DNA of 57,230 nt, from assembly GCA_001510575.1 (NCBI GenBank), contig LNGK01000008.1:1-57230 (forward strand). Direction: 5' to 3'. This DNA comes from Knoxdaviesia capensis (Eukaryota; Ascomycota; Sordariomycetes; Microascales; Gondwanamycetaceae). Both the position numbers and the translations under genes were made by a program. The notes below the pieces were generated by a model. That model saw only the letters and a program-made list of their open reading frames with translations, ran no database searches and was not told where the DNA came from. Below, piece by piece: positions 57,207-57,230 of the stretch (positions are counted from its first letter, which is position 1; every line of letters begins with the position of its first letter).

Positions 57207-57230
57207 GGGGGGGGGGGGGGGGGGGGGGGG
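57207..57230. other. Terminal homopolymer of 24 G
   Basis: The sequence ends in 24 consecutive G. It is not a telomere repeat (TTAGGG). A low-quality contig edge or no-signal sequencing artefact is the likeliest reading. Confidence 0.8.

Noticed and set aside
1..57230. CRISPR arrays, bacterial operons or prokaryotic defence systems
   Set aside because: No regularly spaced repeats, and the genes are intron-containing and fungal.

Overview
The window looks like a piece of a filamentous ascomycete (Pezizomycotina) genome. The evidence is: short 60-141 nt spliceosomal introns with GT..AG ends and CTAAC-type branch points; GC-rich third codon positions; fungal-type proteins (Brix protein Ssf1, Nup120, Vps26, Rad51, an Hsp30-type small heat-shock protein, a secreted cupredoxin, an SGNH esterase, a SET protein with a signal peptide, an RRM-YTH protein); and an AT-rich block with the signature of repeat-induced point mutation (RIP: CpA/TpG almost absent, TpA in excess, CpG largely kept). 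The species cannot be told from the sequence.

Positions 1-22250 are a nest of RIP-destroyed LTR retrotransposons, all on the + strand. Two copies of one Ty3/Gypsy-like family are present: element 1 (1-8112, 5' end outside the window) and element 2 (11141-20920, complete with two 283-bp LTRs but holding an assembly gap at 12523-13019). Both sit inside a third, different Gypsy-like element whose remains are 8113-11140 and 20921 to about 22250. Element 2 is flanked by a CTAT target duplication and splits the older pol between RNase H and integrase; removing it restores one reading frame. The two sister copies are colinear over 7618 bp with no net indel. Their gag-pol is one continuous frame broken mainly by TAA/TAG stops, followed by an unexplained second frame downstream of integrase.

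Positions 22330-57230 are ordinary euchromatin with ten protein genes and one tRNA gene. In order: an uncharacterised acidic, probably nuclear protein (+); SSF1, ribosome biogenesis (+); a secreted cupredoxin (+); a secreted CE16-like SGNH esterase (+); a SET-domain protein with signal peptide (-); a decayed stretch with a broken gene (37.5-39.6 kb); VPS26, retromer (+); NUP120, nuclear pore (-); RAD51, recombination (-); a small heat-shock protein with heat-shock elements (-); tRNA-Cys(GCA) (-); and a 1247-residue RRM-YTH RNA-binding protein (-). There is no metabolic cluster. Housekeeping genes dominate, with three consecutive secretory-pathway genes at 32.9-37.5 kb.

Regulatory words fit several genes: paired TTAGGGTTAG teloboxes before SSF1, another beside the tRNA gene, an MluI box plus a CACGTG palindrome before RAD51, two CACGTG boxes before VPS26, and a heat-shock element next to a TATA box before the small heat-shock gene. 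The window ends in a run of 24 G, which looks like an assembly or sequencing artefact.
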